Of a DNA stretch of 64,000 bases, positions 41,632 through 50,267 are shown piece by piece; position 1 is the stretch's first letter, and every line of letters starts with the position of its first letter. A program made the position numbers and the translations under genes. Under the pieces are notes generated by a model, which was given only the letters and a program-made list of their open reading frames with translations, ran no database searches and was not told the DNA's origin. Source of the DNA: Allobosea lathyri (GTDB taxonomy: Bacteria; Pseudomonadota; Alphaproteobacteria; Rhizobiales; Beijerinckiaceae); assembly GCF_900108245.1 (NCBI RefSeq), contig NZ_FNUY01000004.1:186001-250000 (forward strand), given 5' to 3'.

Positions 41632-43020
41632 TCAGCCTGTCGCCGCGATCGCAGGCCGGCCACGACGCCGCCCTGTCTCTGTAGGCTCCGCCGCCAAAAC
41701 CTGATCCATGAGAGCCGCCAGCGACACATCCGGTGCTCCAAGCCCGAGGCTGGTCTCGCAGATCCGCCTCGACCGGTCTTCGCTCAGATAATCGGTCAGC
41801 TCGCTGAATTTCTGCTTGAGATCGGCATCGCCCAGCGGCGCGTCCGGATCGCCCCGCGCGGTGGTGACGGGCGAGGTCCGGACCTCACCATCAGCCATGA
41901 CGATGCGCAGAACGGCCTGCCGCTTCGCCGGGAACTGGCGCGAGAACTCGGCTCTTTCGCGCAGCACGATCAGCCTGGTCATCGCGGCAATGGCAGGGTC
42001 GGCCAATCCTTCCGGGCCGATCTCGGCCGCGCCGAGCCGGCCGCGAACCAGAAACGCGGCCAGCGGGAAGCCAAGCGCATATTGCGCAGCCTCCGTCGTG
42101 GCCGGCACGGCGGCTCCCAGCCTGACCGCCTCGGCGAAGGTCTCGACCTCGATGCTGACGATACCGGCCGGCGCGATCGGCCCCGAAGCCAGCATGGTCG
42201 CGGCAGCCTCGACCGCCGGCTGCGCCCAGCGGCACACCGGCCACGGCTTGAAATACTGTTCCCCAATTCGCCAGCGCGTGCCGAGGTCCGACCACAGCCC
42301 GGCCTGCTCAGGCGCTTCCATGGTGATCGCCGGTGCGCCTGAAAAGCCGTCCTGCGCCAGATAGGCAGCCGAGACGCCGGCAAAGGCGCCCCAGCCCGAA
42401 CCGTCCTTCAGCATGGTCGGATGGTCGATGCAGCGCATCATCTGGCTGCGCGGGCCATGATACTCCGCAATGCCGAGCGCATGGCGCGTCTCCTCGGGCG
42501 TGAGTCGCAGCAGGCGCGCGGTGATGGCCGCACAAGCCAGGGCGTTCCAGGCGCCCGATGTGTGATAGTCGGCGACGCTGCCATGCAAGGCGATGCCGGC
42601 GCGAATCGCGATCTCGTAGCCGATCACCAGCGCTGTGAGAATTTCACGGCCATCCACGAGGCCCGTGGCGACGAGCTGTTCGGCATCGGCGACCGCGAGC
42701 AGTGCTGGCAGGATCGCGACGCCGGCATGGCCCTTGGTCAAGGCATGGCCGTCATGGGCGTCGAATGAGTCGATCGTCGAGGCCCCGGCGAAGGCCGCAC
42801 CCGCAGCGCTCGCTCTGCGACCGTCGAACAGCAACCGCGCCCCGCCTTCGCTCGCGCCCATCTGGCGGACCGCGAAACCGTGGACGATGCGCGACAGCTC
42901 GGTCCGGCGCCCGGCAGCCGCGACCCCGATCAGATCGAGCAGGCAGCGCCGCGCCTGATGGACGACTTCGGCCGGCAGGTCGGCAAACCGCAGATCGTGG
43001 ATGAAGGCGAGCGACGACAT
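41632..43020 (-). CDS. MmgE/PrpD-family protein
   Basis: A 462-aa protein of the 2-methylcitrate dehydratase-like family. It has 'QARRCLLDLIGVAAAGRRTE' near the N-terminus, the conserved 'FDAHDGHALTKGHAGVAILP' (His-containing active-site region), 'SGAWNALACAAITARLLRL', 'EYHGPRSQMMRCIDHPTMLK' and 'YFKPWPVCRWAQPAVEAA'. Family members dehydrate or isomerise hydroxyacids, but many catabolic paralogues have unknown substrates. It is three bases downstream of the nitrilase-like gene and so is in the same operon, probably acting on that enzyme's product. It is not in a propionate (prpBC) context, so methylcitrate is unlikely. Confidence 0.85.
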   Translation of the reverse strand: MSSLAFIHDLRFADLPAEVVHQARRCLLDLIGVAAAGRRTELSRIVHGFAVRQMGASEGGARLLFDGRRASAAGAAFAGASTIDSFDAHDGHALTKGHAGVAILPALLAVADAEQLVATGLVDGREILTALVIGYEIAIRAGIALHGSVADYHTSGAWNALACAAITARLLRLTPEETRHALGIAEYHGPRSQMMRCIDHPTMLKDGSGWGAFAGVSAAYLAQDGFSGAPAITMEAPEQAGLWSDLGTRWRIGEQYFKPWPVCRWAQPAVEAAATMLASGPIAPAGIVSIEVETFAEAVRLGAAVPATTEAAQYALGFPLAAFLVRGRLGAAEIGPEGLADPAIAAMTRLIVLRERAEFSRQFPAKRQAVLRIVMADGEVRTSPVTTARGDPDAPLGDADLKQKFSELTDYLSEDRSRRICETSLGLGAPDVSLAALMDQVLAAEPTETGRRRGRPAIAATG

Positions 43021-43023
43021 GGG

Positions 43024-43872
43024 TCATTCCTTCGTGGCTTCGAGATATTCGCCGAGCAGGCGATGGATCAGGGTAGGATCGCTGTCGCGGGCCGTTGGCA
43101 GGTTTTTGCGGGCGGTGATGCCGTCGTCGAGGTCGATCACTGCCGAGATCAGCTCAGGCTCATCGCCTGCCCGGGCCAGTTCGCGTCCGGTCGCATCGAG
43201 GATGCGCGAGCCGCCCCAGAAATCGAAGCCGCCGCGCCGTCCGCAATGGTTGGCGAAGATCGTCGGCAGGCCATAGGTCATGGCGGTGTGGGCCAGATTG
43301 ATCTCCCAGCCACGCGGATTGTCGAAGCCGCCATCGACCGCACCGCGCGATGATGCCACAGGCAGGATCAGCAGGTTGGCGCCTGCCAGCGCCGCAAGCC
43401 AGGGCAGCGCCGGATTCCAGCTGTCGGCGCAGATCAGCGTTGCCAAGCGCCAGCCGTCCCGCATGTCGACGAGGTCCAGCGCCTCGCCCTTTGCGTAGAC
43501 GGCGTCCTCGCGCAGTGTGCCATAGCCCGGCAGGTTGAGCTTGCGGTGGACCGCAATCCGATCCCCGGCGATCAGCGCCTGCGCATTGAAAAAACGACCC
43601 TGCGCGTCTCGCTCGATGAAGCCTATCGAGACCTGCAGCGCGCCCGCCGCCTCTCCGATGAGTGCGAATTCAGGTGCAGCGCGGGTCGTGGCCAAAGCCG
43701 CGCAATCGGGCGCGGCGACGTAATCCGTCAGCGAAAGCTCGGGAAAGACAAGAATGTCGGCGCCCAGAGCGGTCGCCTGCCGCACCATCTCGATATGCGC
43801 CGTCAGATTAGCGGATATGTCGCCCGGCCGGCAGGCGATCTGCGCGGCTGCAACGGTCAAACGGCACGTCAC
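43024..43872 (-). CDS. carbon-nitrogen hydrolase (nitrilase superfamily)
   Basis: A 282-aa protein with the complete Glu-Lys-Cys triad of the family: E45 in 'LVFPELSLTDY', K111 in 'AVHRKLNLPGYG' and C148 in 'LATLICADSWNPALPW'. These enzymes split amides or N-carbamoyl groups, releasing ammonia, in the cytoplasm. The sequence ends with 'NLPTARDSDPTLIHRLLGEY', as in aliphatic-amidase or carbamoylase-like branches; substrate unknown. It is coupled to the MmgE/PrpD gene and lies downstream of the betaine-type ABC importer genes on the same strand, separated by a 165-bp gap with a degenerate palindromic element. Confidence 0.9.
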   Translation of the reverse strand: MTCRLTVAAAQIACRPGDISANLTAHIEMVRQATALGADILVFPELSLTDYVAAPDCAALATTRAAPEFALIGEAAGALQVSIGFIERDAQGRFFNAQALIAGDRIAVHRKLNLPGYGTLREDAVYAKGEALDLVDMRDGWRLATLICADSWNPALPWLAALAGANLLILPVASSRGAVDGGFDNPRGWEINLAHTAMTYGLPTIFANHCGRRGGFDFWGGSRILDATGRELARAGDEPELISAVIDLDDGITARKNLPTARDSDPTLIHRLLGEYLEATKE

Positions 43873-43904
43873 GATGCAACGATCCTCCCAACCCTTCTGG
43901 TAGC

Positions 43905-44004
43905 CCGTATCGTTACCGGGCGGAGAGAAGCGCAGACTCAGGACCCAAGCCGGAATGGTTCGGGGATGGATCCTGGTCTTCCCTTCGGTCGCCCGGTACG
44001 ACGG
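43905..44004. repeat. degenerate copy of the CCCGGGAT palindromic element
   Basis: The right half (about 43963-44004, GGATGGATCCTGGTCTTC...GCCCGG.ACGACGG) clearly resembles the right half of the intact 109-bp element at 48737-48845. The left half is eroded. It sits between the ABC binding-protein gene and the nitrilase gene, and may cause partial termination inside the operon. Confidence 0.5.
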
Positions 44005-44037
44005 TTGCCTATCGACCCTGCGGAGCGCTCCGACGCC

Positions 44038-44928
44038 TCAGATCAGCGCCTGCGCCTTCAGAAAGCCGGCCGCGACCTCCTCGACGCTCTTCTTGTCGAC
44101 ATCGACGGTGGCATTGAGCTTGGCCATGGTGGCGTCGTCTAGCTTGGCGGAAAGCGCGTTCAGCGCCTCACCGAGCTTCGGGTTCTTCTCGAGCGTCTCC
44201 TTGCGGATGACGGGCGTCATCGCATAGGTCGGGAAATAACCCTTGTCGTCGGTCAGGATGACGAAGTTGAAGGCCGGTACACGCCCGTCGGTGGCGAAGA
44301 CAAGGCCGACATCGACCTGAGAGTCGCGCAAGGCCTGATAGACGAGGCCGGTATCCATGCGCACCGTCGCTTCACGGCCGAATTCGAAGCCATAGGTGGT
44401 CTGCAAGGGGCCGAGCCCGTCAGGACGGGCGTAGAACTCGGCATTACAGCCGAACTTCATCGCCTGCCCGCCCTTCACCTTGCCGGCGAGATCCGACAGC
44501 GACTTGATGCCCTTGGCGTCGGCATCGGCCTTGCGCATCGCCAGCGCGTAGGTGTTGTTGGCTTTGGAGGGATTGAGCCAGACCAGCCCCTTGGCCGCGT
44601 CGAGCTCCTTGACCTTCGCATAGGTCGCAGCTGCGTCCATCTTGTCCGTCACCTTGTTGAAGGTGATGAGCGAGGTGCCGGTGTATTCCCAGTAGACGTC
44701 GATCTGCCCGGCTTCCTGCGCCTGGCGCAGGGGCGCTGTGCCAAGGCCGGCGCGCTTGTCGACGGTGAAACCCTTGGCCTTGAGCAGCTGGGTTGTCATC
44801 TCCGCCATGATCTGCTGCTCGGTGAAGTTCTTGCCGCCGACCACGACGTTTTGCGCCTGGGCCGCCAGCGGCGTCAGCGAGAGCACGAGGGCCGCGCCGG
44901 CCAGTCCGAGAAAGCTGCGTTTCAGCAT
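44038..44928 (-). CDS. osmoprotectant (glycine betaine/choline-type) ABC substrate-binding protein
   Basis: A 296-aa periplasmic protein with signal peptide (MLKRSFLGLAGAALVLSLTP...AQA). It has the OpuAC/ProX-like fold of the OpuBC/YehZ branch: 'VVVGGKNFTEQQIMAEMTTQ', 'YWEYTGTSLITFNKV' and 'VDVGLVFATDGRVPAFNFVI'. The 'WEYTGT' motif and the 'FATDGRV' segment are diagnostic for quaternary-ammonium binders. A strong AAGGGGAAC ribosome binding site precedes the ATG. It belongs to the permease-ATPase-permease-SBP operon 44038-47456 and delivers betaine, carnitine or related solute for the nearby demethylation enzymes. Confidence 0.92.
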   Translation of the reverse strand: MLKRSFLGLAGAALVLSLTPLAAQAQNVVVGGKNFTEQQIMAEMTTQLLKAKGFTVDKRAGLGTAPLRQAQEAGQIDVYWEYTGTSLITFNKVTDKMDAAATYAKVKELDAAKGLVWLNPSKANNTYALAMRKADADAKGIKSLSDLAGKVKGGQAMKFGCNAEFYARPDGLGPLQTTYGFEFGREATVRMDTGLVYQALRDSQVDVGLVFATDGRVPAFNFVILTDDKGYFPTYAMTPVIRKETLEKNPKLGEALNALSAKLDDATMAKLNATVDVDKKSVEEVAAGFLKAQALI

Positions 44929-44969
44929 GGTTGTTCCCCTTTTTTGGTTGGTTGAAGGAAGCCGCTGCG

Positions 44970-45698
44970 TCAGCGCAGTGGGTTGACGCCTCTCGGAACC
45001 AGCCAGAACTGGATCTGGCCGACCAGGAAATCGACGAATACGGCGAGCAGCGCTGTCGGGATCGCGCCCGCCAGCAGCATGCTCGGTTCCATCAGGTCGA
45101 TGCCGGTGAAGATGAGCTCGCCCAGCCCACCGCCACCGATCAGGAAGGCGAGCGGCACCGTGCCGATATTGATAGCGAGCGCCGTGCGGATGCCCGCGAG
45201 GATGACGAAAACGGCGTTGGGCAGCTCGACCCGGCGCAGGATCTGCGCGGGTGTCATGCCCATGCCGCGCGCCGCCTCGATCAGCGGCTGCGGCACCGAT
45301 CGCAGACCGGCGATGGTGTTGAGCACGATCGGCAGCAGCGTCAGCACGAACAGCGCGAAGATCACCGGCGGCGCACCGATACCCAGAAACGACATCGACA
45401 GGGCTAGCAGTGCGAGTGTCGGGATCGTCGTCCCTAGATTGACCACCTGCGTCACCGCGTCAGCGAACATCTCGAAGCGCGGCCGGGTCAGGATGACGCC
45501 GAGCGGGATGCCCACAACGATCGCGATCGCGCCCGATACCGCCGCCAACGCCAGATGCTGGCGGATGAGATAGATCACATCGCTGCGATGCTTCAGGATC
45601 GCAGGCAGCAGGCCATTCGCCTGAAACCAGGCGCCGCACGCGAACACGCCTGTGATCAGCAGCAGGCGGAACGCGGTCTGGAGCCCGGTCGCGGCCAT
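44970..45698 (-). CDS. osmoprotectant ABC transporter permease (second)
   Basis: A 242-aa, roughly six-helix ABC permease of the OpuBB/ProW type. It has 'LAAVSGAIAIVVGIPLGVIL', 'LLPIVLNTIAGLRSVPQPLI' and the EAA loop 'EAARGMGMTPAQILRRVELP', then 'NIGTVPLAFLIGGGGLGELI'. It forms the inner-membrane channel for the betaine importer together with the permease at 46803. I start at ATG 45698; a longer in-frame extension merely overlaps the ATPase gene. The start lies inside the end of the ATPase stop region (essentially adjacent genes). Confidence 0.9.
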   Translation of the reverse strand: MAATGLQTAFRLLLITGVFACGAWFQANGLLPAILKHRSDVIYLIRQHLALAAVSGAIAIVVGIPLGVILTRPRFEMFADAVTQVVNLGTTIPTLALLALSMSFLGIGAPPVIFALFVLTLLPIVLNTIAGLRSVPQPLIEAARGMGMTPAQILRRVELPNAVFVILAGIRTALAINIGTVPLAFLIGGGGLGELIFTGIDLMEPSMLLAGAIPTALLAVFVDFLVGQIQFWLVPRGVNPLR

Positions 45699-45699
45699 C

Positions 45700-46806
45700 T
45701 CAGCGGTCCCGATAGGTCGTGCCGAGCACCTGCGTGATGCTCTTCTGGGTGATGTAGCCCTTGTAGAAGCCATCATCGTCGACGCAGGCGAGCCAGGTCA
45801 CGCCGTGGGTGAACATCTGCGACACCGCCGAGCGCAGATCGTCCTTGATGTTGACGATGCCCGGCAGCGGCTCCTGATGCTCGCCGACGAGACCCTTGAG
45901 GTCGCGGGCGACCTCGTGCCGGACGACGCCACGCGCCCGGCCGCGCGGGCCGACCATCACGACCGAGACATGGCCGTGCTCGTCCATCAGCCTGACGGCC
46001 GTCTCCAGAGTGTCCTCCGCCTTGACCCGCGGTGGGTCGCTCATCATCGCATCCGTGACCTTGATCAGGCGCAGGCGCTTCAGCGTCCTGTCCGAACCGA
46101 CGAACTCCGAGACGAAGGCGTCGACGGGATGGGCGAGGATATTGTCGGGCGTATCGTACTGGATCAGTTTCCCGTCGCGGAAGATCGCGATCCGGGTTGC
46201 CATCTTCACGGCTTCGTCGATGTCGTGGCTGACGAAGACGATGGTTTTCTTGAGCTCCGCCTGGAGCTTCATGAATTCGTCCTGGATGACCTCGCGGTTG
46301 ATCGGGTCGATCGCCCCGAACGGCTCGTCCATCAGCAGCACCGGCGGATCGGCGGCGAGCGCACGCACGACGCCGACGCGCTGCTGCTGCCCACCCGACA
46401 ACTGCTTGGGATAGCGCTTCAGGAAGACCGACGGGTCGAGATTGACCATGTCGAGCAGTTGCGACGCGCGCTTGCGCGATTTGGCGCGCGGCCAGCCCAG
46501 CAGGTCCGGCACGACGCAGATATTGTCCTCGACCGTCATGTTCGGGAACAGGCCGATCTGCTGGATCACGTAGCCGATCGAGCGCCTTAAGCTGACCTCA
46601 TCGACCCCGGTCGTATCCTTGCCATCGAGGAAAATCTTGCCCGATGTCGGCGGGATCAGCCGGTTGATCATCTTCATAGTCGTGGTCTTGCCGCAGCCCG
46701 AAGGGCCCAGCAGCACGCAGACGGCCCCGGTGGGCACTTCCATGTCGATGCGGTCGACCGCGACCATCGTGCCGAAATGTTTTGAGACCTGCTCGAGACG
46801 GATCAT
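45700..46806 (-). CDS. osmoprotectant ABC transporter ATPase with CBS domains
   Basis: A 368-aa ATPase with Walker A 'VLLGPSGCGKTTTMKMINRL', Q-loop 'IQQIGLFPNMTVEDNI', signature 'QLSGGQQQRVGVVRALAADP', Walker B 'VLLMDEPFGAIDP' and H-loop 'VFVSHDIDEAVKMATR'. The C-terminal 120 residues are a CBS pair ('MDEHGHVSVVMVGPRGRARG', 'MFTHGVTWLACVDDDGFYKG') as in OpuAA/OpuCA, which sense ionic strength or nucleotides. This is typical of the glycine betaine/QAT family. It has an ATGA overlap with the permease gene upstream. Confidence 0.93.
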   Translation of the reverse strand: MIRLEQVSKHFGTMVAVDRIDMEVPTGAVCVLLGPSGCGKTTTMKMINRLIPPTSGKIFLDGKDTTGVDEVSLRRSIGYVIQQIGLFPNMTVEDNICVVPDLLGWPRAKSRKRASQLLDMVNLDPSVFLKRYPKQLSGGQQQRVGVVRALAADPPVLLMDEPFGAIDPINREVIQDEFMKLQAELKKTIVFVSHDIDEAVKMATRIAIFRDGKLIQYDTPDNILAHPVDAFVSEFVGSDRTLKRLRLIKVTDAMMSDPPRVKAEDTLETAVRLMDEHGHVSVVMVGPRGRARGVVRHEVARDLKGLVGEHQEPLPGIVNIKDDLRSAVSQMFTHGVTWLACVDDDGFYKGYITQKSITQVLGTTYRDR

Positions 46807-47456
46807 CGCAGCCTCAATCCGGGGGACGTCATCAGGCGCTGGGCGCCGAGAAGGGCATAATCGGCGATGATCGCGAGCAGGCTCACCGAGAGCGCGCCGG
46901 TCAGCAGCTGGCGGATGTCGGTCTGCGAGATGCCGCGCGAGATGAAGGTGCCAAGGCCGCCGGCGCCGATATAGGTGGCGATCGCGCCGATCGCGATGTT
47001 GAGGACGACCGCGCTGCGCACGCCGTTGATGATCACCGGCAGCGCCAGCGGCAACTCGACCCGGCGCAGCCGCTCCAGCGTCGTCATGCCCATGCCGCGC
47101 GCGGCCTCCCGCAGCGCCGGGTCGACATTCATGATCGCGGTGTAGGTGTTCCGGATGATCGGCAATTGCGCATAGAGGATCAGCGCGATCACCGCCGGCA
47201 GATAGCCGATGCCCTGTCCGATCAGCGAGAGCACCGGGATCAGGATGCCAAACAGCGCGATCGAGGGAATGGTGATGATGACGGAGGCGACATAGAGCAC
47301 GCGGTCGGCCCATGCCCGGCTTTGGGTGATCAGGATGCCGATCGGCACGCCGGTCAGGATCGCAACGCCGACGGAGACGCCGACGAGGGAGACGTGCTCG
47401 AGCATGCGCTGCCCGATCACCGGAAGATTCGCCATGATGAAGGCGATCGTCTCCAC
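46803..47456 (-). CDS. osmoprotectant ABC transporter permease (first)
   Basis: A 217-aa permease of the OpuBB/YehW branch (METIAFIMANLPVIGQRMLE). It has 'LVGVSVGVAILTGVPIGILI', 'QLPIIRNTYTAIMNVDPALR', the EAA motif 'EAARGMGMTTLERLRRVELP' and 'AIGAIATYIGAGGLGTFISR'. It is the first gene of the importer operon. Its 3' end overlaps the ATPase gene (ATGA). Having two permeases rather than one is the rule for OpuB/OpuC- and YehYXW-type systems. A 110-bp palindromic element lies upstream at 47584-47693. Confidence 0.92.
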   Translation of the reverse strand: METIAFIMANLPVIGQRMLEHVSLVGVSVGVAILTGVPIGILITQSRAWADRVLYVASVIITIPSIALFGILIPVLSLIGQGIGYLPAVIALILYAQLPIIRNTYTAIMNVDPALREAARGMGMTTLERLRRVELPLALPVIINGVRSAVVLNIAIGAIATYIGAGGLGTFISRGISQTDIRQLLTGALSVSLLAIIADYALLGAQRLMTSPGLRLR

Positions 47457-47583
47457 TCACATCCCCTTTCGACGGTTATCCGTCTTGTCAGGACAAAGTG
47501 TCGATCAGAACGGTTCCAACAAAGGGGCGGGGAAGCGACATGGAATGTCGGGGATACGACGTATCGCGTTCCCTGCCATACGA

Positions 47584-47693
47584 GCCCTCATCCTGAGGGA
47601 GCAGGCTTCAGCCCGCGTCTCGAAGGATGCTCCAGCCTCAGCCCCCTGAAGCATCCTTCGAGACGCCGCTGCGCGGCTCCTCAGGATGAGGGC
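47584..47693. repeat. palindromic element type 1, copy A (110 bp)
   Basis: 15-bp perfect terminal inverted repeats (GCCCTCATCCTGAGG at 47584-47598, its complement at 47679-47693) enclose inner arms GCGTCTCGAAGGATG / CATCCTTCGAGACGC. A second copy lies at 56821-56938. The right terminal repeat supplies the last codons and the TGA stop of the GlxA-type regulator gene (stop at 47681-47683). It is a non-coding, hairpin-forming dispersed repeat. Confidence 0.85.
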
Positions 47694-48700
47694 TGAGGGG
47701 TCGGCAGTCTCGCGGCGGCGACGGTTTCAGCTTCACTCGCCACCCTTCCCCTCAATTGCGACGGCCTCACGCCCTGAAGCCGCTTGAACCAGTGAGCGAA
47801 ATGCGACGTCGAGGTGAACCCCGCCGCGATCGCGACCTCCAGGATCGGCCGGTCGGAATAGAGCAGCAGTTCGCGCGCCCGGTCGATGCGCAGCGAGAGG
47901 TAGTAGCGCGCCGGAGACGTCTCGAGATAGCGCAGGAAGAGGCGCTCGATCTGGCGCGCACTCATGCCGGCACGCTCCGCGATCTCGGCGATGGAGATGG
48001 TGTCCTCGACATGGCGCTGCATCAGGCGGATCGCGGCACGCACCGGCGGCGGCAGATTCGCCAGCCGCTCCAGCCGCCCGCCGCTCTGGTTGTCGCGCTC
48101 GTCGCGGATGCGGTCATGGTGGAACTGGTTGGCGACGCGACGCGCAAGGTCGGCGCCATGGCGTTCGATGATCAGGTGCAGCATCAAATCCATCGCGGCG
48201 GTGCCGCCCGAGCAGGTCAGGCGATCGCGGTCTATCTCATAGATCTTGTCGGTGCAGACGAGGTCGGGAAATTCCTCCTGGAAGGCCGGCCGGTTCTCCC
48301 AATGGATGGTGCAGCGATAGCCGTCGAGCAAGCCGGCGCGGGCCAGCAGGTAAGTGCCCGTCGAGAGCGAGCCGACCGCAACGCCACCGCGCGCCGCCCG
48401 GCGCAGCAACGCCAGATAGCGCCGCTCATCGACCGACTGGATGCGCAGGCCACCGCAGACGAAGACATAATCCGAGCCGATCAGCGCCGTCTCGGCCTTC
48501 TCCGTCGGTAGCGGAATTCCGTTAGAGGCAGCCAGAACCTCGCCGTCGAGACTGGCCAGCCGCCAGCGCCAGGCCTCGCGGTCGATCAATCGGTTGAGCG
48601 AGCGCAACGGCTCGATCGCCGATGCCACGCTCATCATCGAAAACCCCTCGACGAGCAGGAGGGTGATGACGCGCGTGCCGGCTGCCTGATCCCTCACCAC
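47681..48700 (-). CDS. GlxA-family (DJ-1/PfpI + AraC) transcriptional regulator, GbdR-like
   Basis: A 339-aa regulator with an N-terminal DJ-1/PfpI-like domain ('VITLLLVEGFSMMSVASAIE', 'YRCTIHWENRPAFQEEF', 'RLTCSGGTAAMDLMLHLIIE'). A C-terminal AraC double HTH has 'TISIAEIAERAGMSARQIER' and 'ILEVAIAAGFTSTSHFAHWF'. Pseudomonas GbdR, the activator of betaine catabolism, and CdhR for carnitine belong here. I start at GTG 48700, which has GAGGCGACA just upstream; a TTG at 48727 gives nine more residues with no such site. It is divergent from the Rieske gbcA-like gene. Its last codons and stop are inside a palindromic repeat. Confidence 0.88.
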   Translation of the reverse strand: MVRDQAAGTRVITLLLVEGFSMMSVASAIEPLRSLNRLIDREAWRWRLASLDGEVLAASNGIPLPTEKAETALIGSDYVFVCGGLRIQSVDERRYLALLRRAARGGVAVGSLSTGTYLLARAGLLDGYRCTIHWENRPAFQEEFPDLVCTDKIYEIDRDRLTCSGGTAAMDLMLHLIIERHGADLARRVANQFHHDRIRDERDNQSGGRLERLANLPPPVRAAIRLMQRHVEDTISIAEIAERAGMSARQIERLFLRYLETSPARYYLSLRIDRARELLLYSDRPILEVAIAAGFTSTSHFAHWFKRLQGVRPSQLRGRVASEAETVAAARLPTPQPSS

Positions 48701-48736
48701 TGTCGCCTCGTTCCAGTTAGCAACCAATCAACCGCA

Positions 48737-48845
48737 CCGTCATCCCGGGCGACCGAAGGGAGACCCGGGATCCATTCCGGAGCGCTGAACGGCTCCGCTC
48801 AGGCATGGATCCCGGGTCTTCGCTGCGCTACGCCCGGGATGACGG
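48737..48845. repeat. palindromic element type 2 (109 bp), intact copy
   Basis: 14-bp perfect terminal inverted repeats CCGTCATCCCGGGC (48737-48750) and GCCCGGGATGACGG (48832-48845) enclose inner arms GACCCGGGATCCATTCC / GGCATGGATCCCGGGTC. It lies in the divergent regulator/gbcA control region, within 40 bp of the regulator start. A degenerate relative is at about 43905-44004. Confidence 0.85.
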
Positions 48846-49028
48846 CAAGAGAAGAACCCAAGCAGATCATCACAAATGGGCGCGGCCTCGAAAAGCGGCT
48901 TTCCGACATTGTTACAATGAAAACGACGCAGACTGTCGGAAAGCTTGCCGGCAAGGTCGCAATGCTCAGGCACGGGCGGCGCCATCTGGCGGATCATGGC
49001 GCGTCCAGCAGCCTCCGGGGCATCAGTC

Positions 49029-50267
49029 ATGATCGACCGCGACCGCATCAGCCATCTGCTCAGCCAGCGCCGCGAAGGCTTCAGCCTGCCGCAGGCCTTC
49101 TATGTCGATCCCGCGATGCATGAGGCCGACCTGAAGGCGGTGTTCGAGACCGAATGGCTGTTCGCCTGCAATAGCTGCGAGATCAGGAAACCCGGCGACT
49201 ATCTGACGCTCGCCGTCGGCGATAACCCGATCGTCATCCTGCGCGATCGCGATGGCGGCATCCGCGCCTTCCACAATTCCTGCCGGCATCGCGGCTCGCG
49301 CATCTGCGGCAAGGAGAAGGGCCGGGCGACGCGGCTGGTCTGCCCCTATCATCAATGGGTCTACGAACTCGACGGCTCGCTGCTCAACGCGCGCCAGATG
49401 CCTGAAGATTTCGATCGCAGCGAATACGGCCTGCATCCGGTCCATGCCGAGGTGATCTGCGGCATGGTCTATATCTGCCTTGCGCAAGAGCCTCCCGATA
49501 TCGCCCGGTTCAGGGCTGGCGTGACGCCCTACATCGCGCCCCATCAGCCCGACCGCACCAAGGTCGCCTTCGAGATGACTCTGATTGAGGAGGCCAACTG
49601 GAAACTCGTGATCGAGAACAACCGCGAATGCTATCATTGCGCCGGCAATCACCCCGAGCTGCTGGTAACGCTGGTTGAGTTCGCTCTGCCCGATGATCCG
49701 CGCGGGCCGGCGCAGTTCAAGGCGCTGATGGACGCCAAGACCGCGAAATGGGACGCACTCGGACTGCCCCACAAGCCGGCCGATGGCGGCGAGGAATTCC
49801 GCTGCATCCGCCTGCCCTTCCACGAGGGCGCGGTCTCCTTCACCATGGATGGCGGACCCGGCTGCAGGAAGCTCCTGGCGGATTTCACCGAACCCGATCT
49901 CGGCTCGGTCAGGATGTTCCGCGCGCCCAATAACTGGAATCACTTCCTCTCCGACCACATCATCCATTTCCGCGTGCTGCCGCTCGGCCAGGACCGCACG
50001 GCCGTGCGCACGACCTGGCTGGTGCATGAGGACGCCGTCGAGGGTGTCGACTACGATGTCGAGCGGCTGACCGAGGTCTGGATCGCCACCAATGCGCAGG
50101 ACGCGGAACTGGCCGAAGTCAACCATCGCGGCATCCGCTCCATGGCTTACCGGCCCGGCCCCTATGCGCCCTCCGAGTTCATGCTGACCAACTTCGCCAA
50201 CTGGTATGCCGGCAAGATGGAAGCCTTCGTCGGCGCGGCCGCGTCCAGAAGGATGGCTGCGGAATGA
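49029..50267 (+). CDS. gbcA: Rieske non-heme iron monooxygenase, glycine-betaine/stachydrine demethylase-like alpha subunit
   Basis: A 412-aa Rieske oxygenase. Rieske ligands are C85-x-H87 in 'FHNSCRHRGSRICG' and C105-x2-H108 in 'LVCPYHQWVYELDGS'. The mononuclear iron pair H203/H208 lies in 'VIENNRECYHCAGNHPELL'. The family (GbcA, Stc2, CntA-like) removes a methyl group as formaldehyde from quaternary amines such as glycine betaine or proline betaine, in the cytoplasm. I start at ATG 49029, where the N-terminus matches the family. It is joined to the reductase gene by an ATGA overlap, and divergent from a GbdR-like regulator. The choice between betaine and another quaternary amine is open, so the symbol is by similarity. 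Confidence 0.87.
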   Translation: MIDRDRISHLLSQRREGFSLPQAFYVDPAMHEADLKAVFETEWLFACNSCEIRKPGDYLTLAVGDNPIVILRDRDGGIRAFHNSCRHRGSRICGKEKGRATRLVCPYHQWVYELDGSLLNARQMPEDFDRSEYGLHPVHAEVICGMVYICLAQEPPDIARFRAGVTPYIAPHQPDRTKVAFEMTLIEEANWKLVIENNRECYHCAGNHPELLVTLVEFALPDDPRGPAQFKALMDAKTAKWDALGLPHKPADGGEEFRCIRLPFHEGAVSFTMDGGPGCRKLLADFTEPDLGSVRMFRAPNNWNHFLSDHIIHFRVLPLGQDRTAVRTTWLVHEDAVEGVDYDVERLTEVWIATNAQDAELAEVNHRGIRSMAYRPGPYAPSEFMLTNFANWYAGKMEAFVGAAASRRMAAE

